A stretch of DNA of 64,000 bases, from positions 1 to 64,000 of the forward strand of contig CANSAF010000005.1 of the NCBI GenBank assembly GCA_947644645.1. Reading direction: 5' to 3'. Position numbers and translations under genes: made by a program. Positions 42,951 through 52,943 of the stretch are shown piece after piece. The DNA comes from an uncultured Sporosarcina sp. (GTDB taxonomy: Bacteria; Bacillota; Bacilli; Bacillales_A; Planococcaceae). Under the pieces are notes generated by a model, which ran no database searches, was not told the DNA's origin, and saw nothing but the letters and a program-made list of their open reading frames with translations. The first letter of the stretch is position 1. Every line of letters starts with the position of its first letter.

Positions 42951-43722
42951 CAATATACGATTTTCCTATCAAGACAAAGTTGAACGTTTAAAAGGCGTTT
43001 CAACGACTATTGAAAAAGGGAAAATCACGACAATACTTGGACCAAATGGAAGCGGGAAATCTACGCTTTTAAGTGTCTTATCCAAATTAAATCAGCCGAC
43101 TCATGGGGAAATTATTTTTAATGGCAAATCACTTGTTCAATATAAAGCGAAAGAGCTTGCCAAAAACTTAAGTATTGTTCAACAAACAAGTGTCGCCCCG
43201 GAAGATATGACAGTCGAAAAGCTCGTTTATTACGGACGTTTGCCTTATCAACAAATGTTTAAAATGCCATCCGAACAAGATGAAGAAAAAGTAAACTGGG
43301 CATTGGCGAAAACAGGCTTAACGGACAAAAAAGATGCGTTATTGTCTTCTTTATCAGGCGGTCAACAGCAAAGAGCTTGGATTGCTTTAGCTTTAGCACA
43401 GGAAACACCTTATTTATTTTTAGATGAACCGACTGCAAACTTGGATATTTTTTATCAATATGAAATACTAGCGTTAGTGAAAGAATTATGCGAAACAGAT
43501 GGGTTAACGATTGTTATGGTTTTACATGATATTAATCAATCGATGCAATATAGTGATCGTTTGATGGTTATGAAAGAAGGTAAACTCATTGCCCACGGAC
43601 CATCTGAAGAAGTCATTACGAAGGAATTGCTTCAAGAGGTGTACGGCATTCAAGTAATGATGAAAGAAGATGCAGGAATTGGGAAATACATCGTTCCAGT
43701 AGGTCCAGTTCATGCAAAGTAG
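42940..43722 (+). CDS. Haem ABC transporter ATP-binding protein
   Basis: FecE-type ATPase, about 260 aa: Walker [10 protein letters not shown], signature LSGGQQQR, Walker B YLFLDEPTANLDI, LHDINQS. The start is either ATG 42940, 13 bases after AGGAGA, or GTG 42928, which is too close to it; I chose ATG. Staphylococcal isd loci lack a clear dedicated ATPase, whereas Bacillus-type loci such as this one carry it. Confidence 0.9.
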   Translation: MEINNIRFSYQDKVERLKGVSTTIEKGKITTILGPNGSGKSTLLSVLSKLNQPTHGEIIFNGKSLVQYKAKELAKNLSIVQQTSVAPEDMTVEKLVYYGRLPYQQMFKMPSEQDEEKVNWALAKTGLTDKKDALLSSLSGGQQQRAWIALALAQETPYLFLDEPTANLDIFYQYEILALVKELCETDGLTIVMVLHDINQSMQYSDRLMVMKEGKLIAHGPSEEVITKELLQEVYGIQVMMKEDAGIGKYIVPVGPVHAK

Positions 43723-43738
43723 AAGGAGGGGATAGTAG

Positions 43739-44503
43739 ATGAAAAAGAAGCGAAGTTTTTTATCTTATGCAATTACGATTATTTGTTTAACAGTTTTTAT
43801 ATATGCAGGTTCTGGATTGTTTGGAATCTTATTTGATTACTATAATAATGATAAAGTACTCGCCGATTTGCAAGACATCTATTATCAAAACCAAGACGCA
43901 GAAGAAACTGCGCATCCTTCTTCAGAAAAAAGAATTCGTACGGGGTTTGATGAATTAAAAGAGATGAATGAAGACGTTGTCGGTTGGATTACAATAGATG
44001 ATACAAAAATCGATTATCCCATTATGCAGTCAGATAATAATACAGATTATTTGAATCGAAATTATCACGGAGAAAAATCAATTGCGGGCAGTATTTTTAT
44101 GGATTATCGAAATGATATTACGATGCGTGAAAATAATTTGATTTTATATGGGCATCGCGTAAAAGATGGTTCGATGTTTCAACATTTAACAAAGTATTTG
44201 GATGAAGATTTCTTTAAATCCCATCGTAAATTTACGGTTGAAACTTTATATGACAGTTATGAGGCAGAAATTTTTGCCGTTTATAATACGATGATTGATT
44301 TTAATTATATTGAGACGGATTTTTCGAGCGCGGAAGAATTTGGCTCTTTAATAGAAGGAATTCAATCAAGGTCGATTTATGACACAGATGTAGAAATTGG
44401 CGCGACGGACCAAATTATTACATTATCGACTTGTGAATATACGTTAGATGCAGATGACAGCCGTTTAGTTGTTCATGCGAAATTAACGAAAATTGAGGGA
44501 TAG
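43739..44503 (+). CDS. srtB: Class B sortase
   Basis: 254-aa membrane-anchored transpeptidase with catalytic His139 (LYGHRVKDGSMF), Cys232 (LSTCEY) and Arg242 (DDSRLVVHAKL). N-terminal membrane anchor of about residues 7-27. It should cut the NPKTG and NPQTG motifs of the two wall proteins encoded in the same operon and link them to peptidoglycan. AGGAGGGG is the ribosome site. Confidence 0.95.
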   Translation: MKKKRSFLSYAITIICLTVFIYAGSGLFGILFDYYNNDKVLADLQDIYYQNQDAEETAHPSSEKRIRTGFDELKEMNEDVVGWITIDDTKIDYPIMQSDNNTDYLNRNYHGEKSIAGSIFMDYRNDITMRENNLILYGHRVKDGSMFQHLTKYLDEDFFKSHRKFTVETLYDSYEAEIFAVYNTMIDFNYIETDFSSAEEFGSLIEGIQSRSIYDTDVEIGATDQIITLSTCEYTLDADDSRLVVHAKLTKIEG

Positions 44504-44525
44504 GGGGATTGACCCCCCGCTTCGG

Positions 44526-45230
44526 TTAGGTTGTGCGACTTAAAAGAGCAACTTCCTCCGCCGTTAAATAACGCCATTCTCCTAGTGGCAATGAACCTAG
44601 CGTTAAGTTTTTCATGCGCACCCGTTGTAAAGTTGTGACCGTATAATGGGCACTCCGGCACATTCTTCTAATCTGTCGGTTCAGCCCTTGCGATAAAGTA
44701 ATTTGAAAACGTCTGCTGTCTAATTGAACAACAGGACATGGATTTGTGGAGACATAAGATTTTTTACGGGGATTATAAATCTTCGGTCCACTCGACAAGT
44801 GTTCAATGAATTCAGGCGTAATCTCGCGGTCAACAGTGACGATATAATTTTTCTCCACTTCAAATTCTTCTTTTAATAACTGATTGGCAATTTCACCATT
44901 GTTCGTTAATAAAATCAGACCTTCCGATTGTCGATCCAGTCGACCGACAGAAAAAATTCTTTCAGGATAATTAATATAGTCAATAATATTCATTTCAATA
45001 TGTTGTGCCGCCGTACAAATAACGCCAGGTGGTTTATTGAAAAGAATATAAATATCATTTTCTTTTGGAATGATTTGTTCTCCGTCAACTTCGACCACGT
45101 CGCCTTCTTTTACGTGGTAATGAAAAGGAATCGGTTCCCCATTTACTTTTACACGCTGCTCTTTAATGAATTGATCGGCTTTTCTCCTTGAGCATAATCC
45201 TGCTGAACTAATATATTGATTTAATCGCAT
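44526..45230 (-). CDS. rluF: 23S rRNA pseudouridine synthase, RluF/RsuA type
   Basis: 234 aa: N-terminal S4 RNA-binding domain (MRLNQYISSAGLCSRRKADQFI) followed by the pseudouridine synthase core with the catalytic Asp in VGRLDRQSEGLILLTN and the late LSQGLNRQIRRM motif. RluF (U2604) is the closest by feel; RluB/RsuA are alternatives. Convergent with srtB, 22 bases apart. Confidence 0.9.
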   Translation of the reverse strand: MRLNQYISSAGLCSRRKADQFIKEQRVKVNGEPIPFHYHVKEGDVVEVDGEQIIPKENDIYILFNKPPGVICTAAQHIEMNIIDYINYPERIFSVGRLDRQSEGLILLTNNGEIANQLLKEEFEVEKNYIVTVDREITPEFIEHLSSGPKIYNPRKKSYVSTNPCPVVQLDSRRFQITLSQGLNRQIRRMCRSAHYTVTTLQRVRMKNLTLGSLPLGEWRYLTAEEVALLSRTT

Positions 45231-45354
45231 TTTCGAGTCTCCTTCTATTTATATTGTAGCCCGAATTTTTGGATGGAACAACTTTGTAGAAGGAGTTTGA
45301 GTTCATGGATAATGCGCTCAAGTTCCGCACCGATTCATAAATTAAACGCATATA

Positions 45355-45390
45355 CAAAAAGAAGGCTGTCCAAAAGATGGGACAGCCTCC
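45355..45390 (-). terminator. Terminator of the permease-hydrolase operon
   Basis: Arms gaaggctgtcc and ggacagcctcc around an eight-base loop; leftward it ends in CTTTTTG. The remainder of 45231-45354 holds only the leader of the pseudouridine synthase gene. Confidence 0.85.
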
Positions 45391-45402
45391 TAACCTTTAT
45401 CA

Positions 45403-46848
45403 TTACATAAGCTTACGAGAAGGTTGTGAAATTGCGATATATAAAATAGATGTCAACAAAATTGTCGGATAAACAGCTCCTGTTGTCGCCATAAAGAAAT
45501 CGACATTTTGAATGACCGCGTAAAAAATTACCCCGATAAACCAAACGGCTACTGCTTTTACATTGATGCCTTTATAATACCAATACTTTCCACCAATCGT
45601 ATCGAATTGGGATACATCGTATCTTTTTTTCTTGACGAAGAAATAATCAGAGACAAGTATCCCAATTAGCGCACTGAGTACCATACCAATATATTCAAGA
45701 AATATCATAAATGTATCTAAAAAGCTATTCATATAAAGTGGAACTAACATTAGAATACCTGCAAGGATCGTAACGAGCCAGATTGAATGAAGTGGCTTCA
45801 CTTTTCTCGTGATATTTGTGATAGAAACACCTGCCGCCATTAAGTTCACAACATTTGTAGTTACACAAGCTACTACAATCAGAACGAGCGCAATGGGTCC
45901 TAGTCCCAAATTAGTGACGAGTGAACTCGGGTCAGAGTTATCAGGATTGTAAACACCTGTTGTCAGTGCGGCGCCAATTGTTGAAATAATACCAACAAAA
46001 GCAAACCATGCGAGCGCTACGAAAGCTCCGATTAGAGGCGCAACTGTCGCTGTTTTGACAGTTGGGGTATAGCGGGTGAATTCTGCTACGCCCAGTACCC
46101 AAGCTAAACTGAATGCGGCCATCACGTCGATTGCGACACCCATTGGCATTTTCAAATCAGCAGGTGGTTGCCAAGCAAATATTTCTACAAGAGAATGTTG
46201 TTGTAAAACAACCGTTGTAATCCAAACACCTAAAATAAGTACCAGGACCATACCGAGCCTTTCGACGATTTTAATTGAGTTTCTGCCAAGGGAGACAGCG
46301 GCTAAATTTAACAATGTCATAATGATAATCCCAAGAATCATCGGTCCAGAACTTCCAGGCTCCCCGTAAGCGGGCCAGCCGAGTAAATCGCTGAAGATGA
46401 AACTCATGGAAATGACGGCGATAAATGTATTGACGACAGCCCAGCCTAAAAAGACAATCGTATTTAAAAGTGTCGGCAAAGCACTTCCTTTAATTCCGAA
46501 AGCAGGTCTTGTAAGCGCCATTGTCGATGTCCCGACTTTATAACCCATATATCCAATCAGTGCCAAAATTAGGTAGGCGATTGGATTGGCGAGTAAGGTC
46601 ACGCCGATTGCTCCTGCAAATGCAGCTCCTGCGACCGTTCCACCCACATACCAAGAAGCATTATTTGAGTTTGCGCCAATCCAAATGGCAATCATATCAA
46701 AGAAACCGATATTTCTTTGGGCCATTGGGACTTCCTCTGTTGCATAGTATTCTATTGTTTCTACTTTATCTTTCCCCGTTCCTGTATTACCCGAAGTCTC
46801 TTGGATCTTCAGGCACGAACTGGGGCCATCTTCGCTTGCTTTAGTCAT
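45403..46848 (-). CDS. NCS1-family permease (purine-cytosine/allantoin type)
   Basis: 481-aa transporter with twelve predicted helices. Family marks: IGANSNNASWYVGGTVAG near helix 1, GYKVGTSTMALTRPAFG, and EFTRYTP on the loop before helix 7. Transports a nucleobase, allantoin, hydantoin or similar. Starts immediately after the stop of the cysteine hydrolase gene (TAA then ATG), so the two are one unit. Confidence 0.88.
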   Translation of the reverse strand: MTKASEDGPSSCLKIQETSGNTGTGKDKVETIEYYATEEVPMAQRNIGFFDMIAIWIGANSNNASWYVGGTVAGAAFAGAIGVTLLANPIAYLILALIGYMGYKVGTSTMALTRPAFGIKGSALPTLLNTIVFLGWAVVNTFIAVISMSFIFSDLLGWPAYGEPGSSGPMILGIIIMTLLNLAAVSLGRNSIKIVERLGMVLVLILGVWITTVVLQQHSLVEIFAWQPPADLKMPMGVAIDVMAAFSLAWVLGVAEFTRYTPTVKTATVAPLIGAFVALAWFAFVGIISTIGAALTTGVYNPDNSDPSSLVTNLGLGPIALVLIVVACVTTNVVNLMAAGVSITNITRKVKPLHSIWLVTILAGILMLVPLYMNSFLDTFMIFLEYIGMVLSALIGILVSDYFFVKKKRYDVSQFDTIGGKYWYYKGINVKAVAVWFIGVIFYAVIQNVDFFMATTGAVYPTILLTSILYIAISQPSRKLM

Positions 46849-47547
46849 TTAATAACATATCCTTTCTTGAATCTTAATTTTATTTTTATGTGACGAAAGT
46901 TTTGAAAATATCTCTCGCATATTATCCGGTGAAAATTGAAGTTCATCTGGTTCTTCTGAAGACCAAACGGCATAATCTTCTCCGTTTAACTTCTTGTATA
47001 ACTCATCTGTTTGATACACTTCTAAATCATAAACCCAATTCGCCATCATTAAAATGGCTGCCATATGCGCACCTTCTGTTGTAGTACCGCACATATCTTC
47101 TACTAAACTTACCTGATAATCTCTGTAATAAGCATCCATCACTGTTGAAAGCACACAAACATCCGTCAAAACACCACCGACAATTAAGTGCTCGATGCCT
47201 AAACTTTTCAACATCAGGTCTAAATTAGATTCGTGAAATCCACTATAGCGATATTTGTCCACGATGATATCGCCAGCTTCAGGTTTGACGAGATCTGCTA
47301 CTTCAATCGCAGTTGTTTCACTATGATAATAAAGCGGTTCACCTTCTTCACCGACTGGTTCGCGATTAGCAAGACCAATCCCATCTGCACGGTTAATATG
47401 TCGCGTATATAGAACAGGAATATTGAGTTCCCGACATTTTTCAAGAATTGTTTTTGCGTTTTGAAAAATATTGTCCATGCCAACAACGGCAGAAGTACCG
47501 CCTTCATTTTGCATATCGACTAATAAAAAAGCTGTTTTTTGTGTCAT
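46849..47547 (-). CDS. Isochorismatase-like cysteine hydrolase
   Basis: 232 aa with the catalytic triad of the family: Asp in LLVDMQNE, Lys in VDKYRYSGF and Cys in GVLTDVCVLST. Family members are nicotinamidases, ureidoacrylate, N-carbamoylsarcosine or biuret amidohydrolases. Pairing with an NCS1 permease points to hydrolysis of an imported carbamoyl or amide compound from nucleobase breakdown; the exact substrate is open. Confidence 0.87.
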   Translation of the reverse strand: MTQKTAFLLVDMQNEGGTSAVVGMDNIFQNAKTILEKCRELNIPVLYTRHINRADGIGLANREPVGEEGEPLYYHSETTAIEVADLVKPEAGDIIVDKYRYSGFHESNLDLMLKSLGIEHLIVGGVLTDVCVLSTVMDAYYRDYQVSLVEDMCGTTTEGAHMAAILMMANWVYDLEVYQTDELYKKLNGEDYAVWSSEEPDELQFSPDNMREIFSKLSSHKNKIKIQERICY

Positions 47548-47772
47548 TGAATAATAATCTCCTTTCTATTTTTTCATTTTGTTTTACATAGCTAAGTATC
47601 GTAGCACGTTTAAGAGAAAAGTTAAAGTTAGAGATTGTTTTGTGAATTATATACAAATGTAAAACTGTTAATATTCGAATGCGTTGAGGGAAATTGCGAC
47701 AAGTGCATATTCCGCCATAAGACGTTATGATAGAAGGAGTGTTATTGAACGATGAGAGTAGGAGTGTTCTAG

Positions 47773-48696
47773 ATGAAATGTTTTATGGTGATGCAAGGGC
47801 ACACTTATCAAGAAGAGCAAGAAAAAGGATTTATTTGGGCAGCAAAACAAGACAGTAGCGGGATGCCGTCGCATTCATGGGAACGTATGATGGAAGTGGA
47901 GAAAGGTGATCTTATTTTTCATTATGTGAAAGGGGATATTGTTGCGGTAAGTGTGGCGACGACTGGATGTGAAGTTGCGTATCGACCGTCGAATCCACAA
48001 AATCATGCCCTTTGGAATGATCCTGGTTATTTTGTTGCGTTGGATGTTCATGAGCTAGATGTTCCCATCAATATTCAAACAAAACTGGAGGAGATTTCGC
48101 CACTTCTCCCCAATAAATATTCTCCATTTCAAGCAAATGGTCATGGCAATCAAGGTTATCTTTATCCATGTCATGAAGAATTGTCGATTAAATTATTAGA
48201 AATTATTGCAGATTCAAATATTACTAAAATAGAAGATGAACAATTAGCATTAGCGATTGGCACAGTCGTTGAAACTGAAAGAAACACATTAATTCCGTTA
48301 CTAGCTGAGGCAGAATCTGAATTAAAAACTAAAATTCGACTAGAAGAACGAACATTCCATGCGCGGATGATGCCACTTTGGGCGCATCAATGTACAATTT
48401 GTGGAATTGATTTACCAATTGTTTTGCAGGCAACTCGCGCGAAACCACGGAAAGATTGTACAAAGGAAGAAAGAATTGATCCATATAATGGCATACTACT
48501 TTGCGCAAATCATGCGATATTGTATAAAAAAGGTTATATTGCTTTTGATGGGCAAGGAAAAATTCATATAGCTGAGGAAATGTCGGAAGAAAATCATAAG
48601 AAATTCGGAATCCATCGTCAAATTAAAATCGCACGAATGGAACAAAATAAACCTTACATTAAGTGGCATAAACGTTATTTGTTTATTGACAAATAG
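47773..48696 (+). CDS. EVE-HNH protein, putative modification-dependent nuclease
   Basis: 307 aa. The N-terminal ~150 residues resemble EVE/PUA-like domains that bind modified bases (FIWAAKQDSSGMPSHSWERMMEV then KGDLIFHYVKGDIVAVS). The C-terminal part is an HNH_2-like nuclease: C-T-I-C-G, E-R-x-D-P-Y-N-G-I-L-L-C-A-N-H. The first His of the usual H-I-K-P-W is not seen; the stretch reads RAKPRKDC, so catalytic competence is uncertain. EVE-HNH fusions are known type IV-like restriction enzymes against modified phage DNA. Stands alone, 225 bases from the divergent hydrolase gene. Confidence 0.75.
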   Translation: MKCFMVMQGHTYQEEQEKGFIWAAKQDSSGMPSHSWERMMEVEKGDLIFHYVKGDIVAVSVATTGCEVAYRPSNPQNHALWNDPGYFVALDVHELDVPINIQTKLEEISPLLPNKYSPFQANGHGNQGYLYPCHEELSIKLLEIIADSNITKIEDEQLALAIGTVVETERNTLIPLLAEAESELKTKIRLEERTFHARMMPLWAHQCTICGIDLPIVLQATRAKPRKDCTKEERIDPYNGILLCANHAILYKKGYIAFDGQGKIHIAEEMSEENHKKFGIHRQIKIARMEQNKPYIKWHKRYLFIDK

Positions 48697-48874
48697 AGTG
48701 TGAAGTGATTTTTCTTTAACTGATTAATTAGCGTTCGAAAAGTGGCTATATTTTGCTTTTTAGTGAAATGCCGGTCTAAGAACATCAGTAAAATCCCGAT
48801 AGCAATGGTTTGAATTCACACAGGCATGTAAAATATAATAATTTTACAGATGAAAATATTAGGAGGACGAATTC

Positions 48875-49849
48875 ATGAGAGCAGTAACGGTCAAACAACC
48901 TGGTGGAGCGGAGCAATTACAAGTTGTAGATTATGAAATTCCAACGCCGAAAGCTGGCGAATTATTAATTAAAGTAAAAGCGGCTGCGATTAACCGGACG
49001 GATATTTTAAATCGCCAAAGTCCTTTAGGGTATATGAACAATCCAATTTTAGGGATTGAAGTTTCGGGCATTGTTGAGGAAGCGGGCGCCGGAGCGAAAA
49101 TAGCGATCGGAACGCCTGTCATGGGGTTAGTGAACGGTGGTGGCTACGCGGAATATGTTGTGATGTCTGAAGAAAATGCGATGGTTATTCCAGAAAACCT
49201 TTCTTTTGAAGAAGCAGCGGCAATTCCTGAAGTGTTTTTAACTGCTTATCAAACATTATTTTGGCATGGACGACTAGAAAAAGGTGAAAAGGTCCTTATT
49301 CATGCTGGTGGAAGTGGTGTTGGAACGGCAGCCATTCAACTGGCGAAAGAAATGGCGAGCGCGAAAGTCCTTACGACAGCTGGCTCTGATGAAAAACTAG
49401 CTTTTTGTCAGGAATTAGGTGCAGATATTTGCATCAATTATAAAAAGCAAAATTTTGAGGAAGAAGTTTTACAATCCACAGATCAACAAGGCGTTGAACT
49501 CATTTTAGATTTTGTTGGTGCATCGTATTGGGAACGTAATCTTAAAAGTGTAAAAGTAGATGGACGTTGGGTATTGATTGGCATTTTAGGTGGAAAAGTA
49601 GTAGAGAACGTTAATTTAATGGATTTACTGTTAAAAAGAGTTCAAATTACTGGAACTTTATTGACGCCAAGAAGTGATGCTTATAAAGCGAAGTTAACAG
49701 CCGAATTCGCATCCAAAGCTTTAACTTTATTTGAAAATGAAAAAATTCGTCCAGTTGTGGATCATGTTTATTCTTTAACAGATATCCAAAAAGCGCATGA
49801 ACGTATGGAAAGCAACCAAAACATCGGGAAAATTATTATTAAAATTTAA
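48875..49849 (+). CDS. NAD(P)H:quinone oxidoreductase (MDR family, PIG3 type)
   Basis: 324-aa zinc-free medium-chain reductase: INRTDILNRQ in the N domain, the NADPH loop AGGSGVGTAAIQLAK, and the LLDFVGASYWERNL region. Related to TP53I3/QOR enzymes that reduce quinones. Own gene with GGAGGA ribosome site. Confidence 0.9.
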   Translation: MRAVTVKQPGGAEQLQVVDYEIPTPKAGELLIKVKAAAINRTDILNRQSPLGYMNNPILGIEVSGIVEEAGAGAKIAIGTPVMGLVNGGGYAEYVVMSEENAMVIPENLSFEEAAAIPEVFLTAYQTLFWHGRLEKGEKVLIHAGGSGVGTAAIQLAKEMASAKVLTTAGSDEKLAFCQELGADICINYKKQNFEEEVLQSTDQQGVELILDFVGASYWERNLKSVKVDGRWVLIGILGGKVVENVNLMDLLLKRVQITGTLLTPRSDAYKAKLTAEFASKALTLFENEKIRPVVDHVYSLTDIQKAHERMESNQNIGKIIIKI

Positions 49850-49968
49850 TGCCGATCTGTATAAAAAGTGATGGGTTCAGCATATGGGAAGAAAACATTC
49901 AATAGCATAACGATTTGGGGCACGATTCGCATAAGAATTAGTGCCTCAAATAGTTTAAAATATAATTA

Positions 49969-51151
49969 TTAAATTAATGTCATAAGTGATCCACCAATTG
50001 CCCCAGTTAGCACAATAATCCAAGGTGGAAGTTTCCAGTAAGCAAGCATACTAAATAAAATTGCAGCGAGAGCAAAATCAATAGGCGCTATGATTGAACT
50101 TGTCCAAATAGGAAAATAAAAAGCCGAGATTAGAATCCCGATAACTGCTGCATTTACGCCCGTTATTGCGCCTTTAATTTTAGAGTTGTTCCGAAGAGCA
50201 TCCCAAAATGGTAATGCACCCAGAATAAGAAGGAAAGCGGGTAAGAAAACTGCAAGTGTTGCGACTAAACCACCTTGCCAACCTTTCATAACGGCTCCTA
50301 AATAGGCTGCAAATGTAAATAAAGGACCGGGTACTGCTTGTGTAGCACCATAGCCTGCTAAGAATGACTCTTCGCTTATCCATCCAGTTGGTACCAGTTC
50401 CTGTTCTAATAAAGGCAAAACGACATGCCCTCCACCAAAAACTAAGGAACCTGAACGATAAAAACTATCGAACATCGCGACCCAATAGGATCCAGTGATT
50501 TCTCTGATAACTGGTAAAAGAAATAACAAGCCGAAAAATAACAATAGACAGATCACCGAAACTCTTTTAGTAATCGGGAATTTCGATTGAGCTACTTGAA
50601 CTTCATCGTGTTGTTTAAATAAAAGGAACCCAAAGAATGCAGCGATTAAAATGACACCTACTTGAGTAAAAGCTGATTGCCAAAGAAGTGTTCCTATGAG
50701 TGCAAATATAGCGATGGCTTTTCTTTTTAAATCAGGCGTCAAGTTTTTAGCCATCTCAAGAATGGCATGTGCAACTATCGATACTGCAACAATTTTCAAT
50801 CCATGTATCCATCCAGCGTTTCCGATATCAAATCCGGTAAGCAGTAAAGCAAAGAGAATAAGCGCAATAACAGATGGTAATGTAAAGCCAATAAAAGATG
50901 TAATTCCACCCAATATCCCTGCACGCATAACGCCTATACCGATGCCGACTTGGCTACTGGCTGGACCCGGTAAGAGCAACTAAATCGGCATAACTTTTTT
51001 CATCCATCCATTTTCTTCTACGTACATATACTTCATGAAAATACCCTAAATGGGCGGTTGGTCCACCAAAGGAAGTCAACCCAAGTCGCATTGAAACTAA
51101 AAATATTTCCAAGAGTGATTTAAATCTTTTATTCGGGTTACGTTGATTCAT
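49969..51151 (-). pseudogene. chrA: chrA-like gene inactivated by an 11-base deletion
   Basis: N-terminal frame (50954-51151) reads as ChrA up to KSYADLVAL, then a shifted frame (49969-50979) continues with LLPGPASSQVGIGIG to a normal C-terminus. Compared with the intact paralogue at 13340, which has VALAQFLPGP, the codons for A-Q-F are lost together with two more bases (11 in all), giving a frameshift. The rest is well preserved, so the loss is recent. Confidence 0.88.
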
Positions 51152-51163
51152 GATTATCTCCTA

Positions 51164-51460
51164 TTACTCTTTAAAGAGTTCATAAGCTTTTTTCCGAGCA
51201 TCATTAAAAATTAAATCCCCTTTTCAGTTATCGTGTAATACCTTCTAATTTTCCCATTTGCGTTTCTATCTTTTTTATTAAAAGTTTATCAGACGCCATT
51301 GGATGTAGGATAGAGCATACCCGCGTATTCTTTAAGTTCTTCTAATATCCATACACCAAAAATAGGACGCGCTTTCGCATGATGTAAAATGTGTATATGA
51401 ATAAAACCGAGAAACAATTTACGCAATACTTTATCCGCCAAAACATCCTCTCCGACATCA
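51164..51460 (-). pseudogene. padR-type regulator remnant
   Basis: Just upstream of the broken chrA. The frame starts well (LADKVLRKLFLGFIHIHILHHAKARPIFGVWILEELKEYAG), loses the MSAGT segment, then shows fragments of the rest in different frames (KIRRYYTITEKGI, KKAYELFKE and stop at 51164). Several small deletions are needed to explain it. Confidence 0.8.
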
Positions 51461-51698
51461 ATATCGACTTACGATATTGCGAGTATATAATACACGCTGA
51501 TTATTTTCACTGAAAAACAAGTAATTTACACAACCTTTACAATTCTAATTTGATAAAGTTTTTTTTTATCATTTACACTACGAATCAAATATTGAGTAAG
51601 CCATTAATTGATTTATATTTAAGCATCTCTTCTCCGTCAACCAAACTCGTTATAGAACCAATTTCTTGTTCCAAAATAACGAATTATCACAATTCTTG
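51461..51698. other. AT-rich intergenic region, no gene seen
   Basis: No reading frame or recognised RNA structure. In particular I see no SAM-responsive S-box before the methionine-transporter operon that starts downstream. Confidence 0.4.
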
Positions 51699-51727
51699 TT
51701 GACCTTTCCCTTCGATAATAATATAAT
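51699..51727 (+). promoter_or_regulatory. Promoter of the hydroxy-acid/methionine operon
   Basis: TTGACC (51699-51704), exactly 17 bases, TATAAT (51722-51727): a near-consensus sigma-A promoter about 90 bases before the first gene. Confidence 0.75.
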
Positions 51728-51818
51728 TATGAATGTCGGAAATTGTCGAGTTTATTAGAAAACTAAAATTGTCTAATTGAAAAAGTTTACAGATGATTTT
51801 AAAGGAGGGAGTGTCATC

Positions 51819-52943
51819 ATGAATCCAATTGTAAAAGGAGCACCTGGAGATTATCGGCTTGCGGAAGGCATACTGAGTCAACTAGAAGATTTTATGAAGG
51901 CGTTACATGTACATACGATTTATATTGTGGCGGGAGAAAAAGCATGGCACGCAACTCGGTCATATTTTCCTGACAGTATTGTTAAAAATGCACATACGAA
52001 TTTTACGTTGATAGATGGAGTTTGTACGTTAGAAAAAGTTGAAGAGATTTCGGAACAACTCTCATTATGTGCTGCGGACGCTGTTTTGGGAATTGGTGGT
52101 GGAACAGTTCTTGATATTACAAAAGCGGCTGCGGTTCAAGCCAATGTAAAGTCAATTTTAGTTCCTACAATTGCCGCCACTTGTGCAGCTTGGACGCCAT
52201 TAAGTGTTTTTTATGATGAAAATGGTCGTTTCACTCACTTTACTGAATTTCCTCTAGCAAACACGCTCGTCTTAATAGAACCTTCGATTATTGCGAATGC
52301 GCCGTTAAAGTATTTGCGAGCAGGGATTGGTGATACGCTTGCGAAATATTACGAGGCGGATGCATTAATTGCTTCGTTTTATGAAAATAAAGCCCATCCA
52401 GTTTGGCTGCAAGTTTCTCAGTTTTCAGCAAAAATTTGTCAAGATGTTTTGTTAGAAAACGGAGCAGCTGCTATGGAGGCTGCCGCTAACGGAGAAGTGA
52501 ATGCTCAGTTGGTTAGTGTTATTGAAACGATTATTATGACAGGAGGAATGGTCGGCGGATTTGGTGGGAAATTTGGCAGAACCGCAGGCGCACATTCTCT
52601 TCATAATGGATTGACAGAAGCCGAAGAAGTAAAAGAAATTCTTCACGGAGAGCTTGTTGCATATGGCGTGCTCGTTCAATTAGCTTTGGAACAGAAAGAT
52701 GATGAGATTTTGAAGCTCATGAATCATTATCGCGCATGGGGCTTGCCGATTAGTTTAGAGAATTTAACAATAGATCCGAATGATGATGCGTTATTGCGCA
52801 AAGTTGTTCAAAAAGCAATTTTACCAATAGAATCTATCCATCTCATGAAACAAGAAATTACTGAAAAGACAGTAGTATCTGCAATGGAAAAGATTGAACT
52901 GCTTTATTCAACAAATTTTGAAAGAAGAGGAGAATTGATATGA
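51819..52943 (+). CDS. Iron-alcohol-dehydrogenase family, hydroxycarboxylate dehydrogenase (HcxA)-like
   Basis: 374 aa. NAD(P)-binding GIGGGTVLDITKA, VPTIAATCAAWTPLSV, AGIGDTLAKYYEA, GGMVGGFGGKF and the metal-site His residues in AHSLHNGLT and ILHGELVAYG. The V-P-T-I-A-A-T-C-A-A-W-T-P-L-S-V and P-I/V-E-S-I-H motifs match E. coli HcxA (YbdH), which reduces 2-oxo acids such as 2-oxobutyrate to hydroxy acids; glycerol dehydrogenase is a more distant option. ATG 51819 follows AAAGGAGGG. Its stop overlaps metQ by four bases (ATGA). Confidence 0.85.
   Translation: MNPIVKGAPGDYRLAEGILSQLEDFMKALHVHTIYIVAGEKAWHATRSYFPDSIVKNAHTNFTLIDGVCTLEKVEEISEQLSLCAADAVLGIGGGTVLDITKAAAVQANVKSILVPTIAATCAAWTPLSVFYDENGRFTHFTEFPLANTLVLIEPSIIANAPLKYLRAGIGDTLAKYYEADALIASFYENKAHPVWLQVSQFSAKICQDVLLENGAAAMEAAANGEVNAQLVSVIETIIMTGGMVGGFGGKFGRTAGAHSLHNGLTEAEEVKEILHGELVAYGVLVQLALEQKDDEILKLMNHYRAWGLPISLENLTIDPNDDALLRKVVQKAILPIESIHLMKQEITEKTVVSAMEKIELLYSTNFERRGELI

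Noticed and set aside
51461-51818. S-box (SAM) riboswitch before the methionine transporter operon
   Set aside because: I looked for the conserved helices and core and did not find them; the purine-rich element is just the ribosome site.
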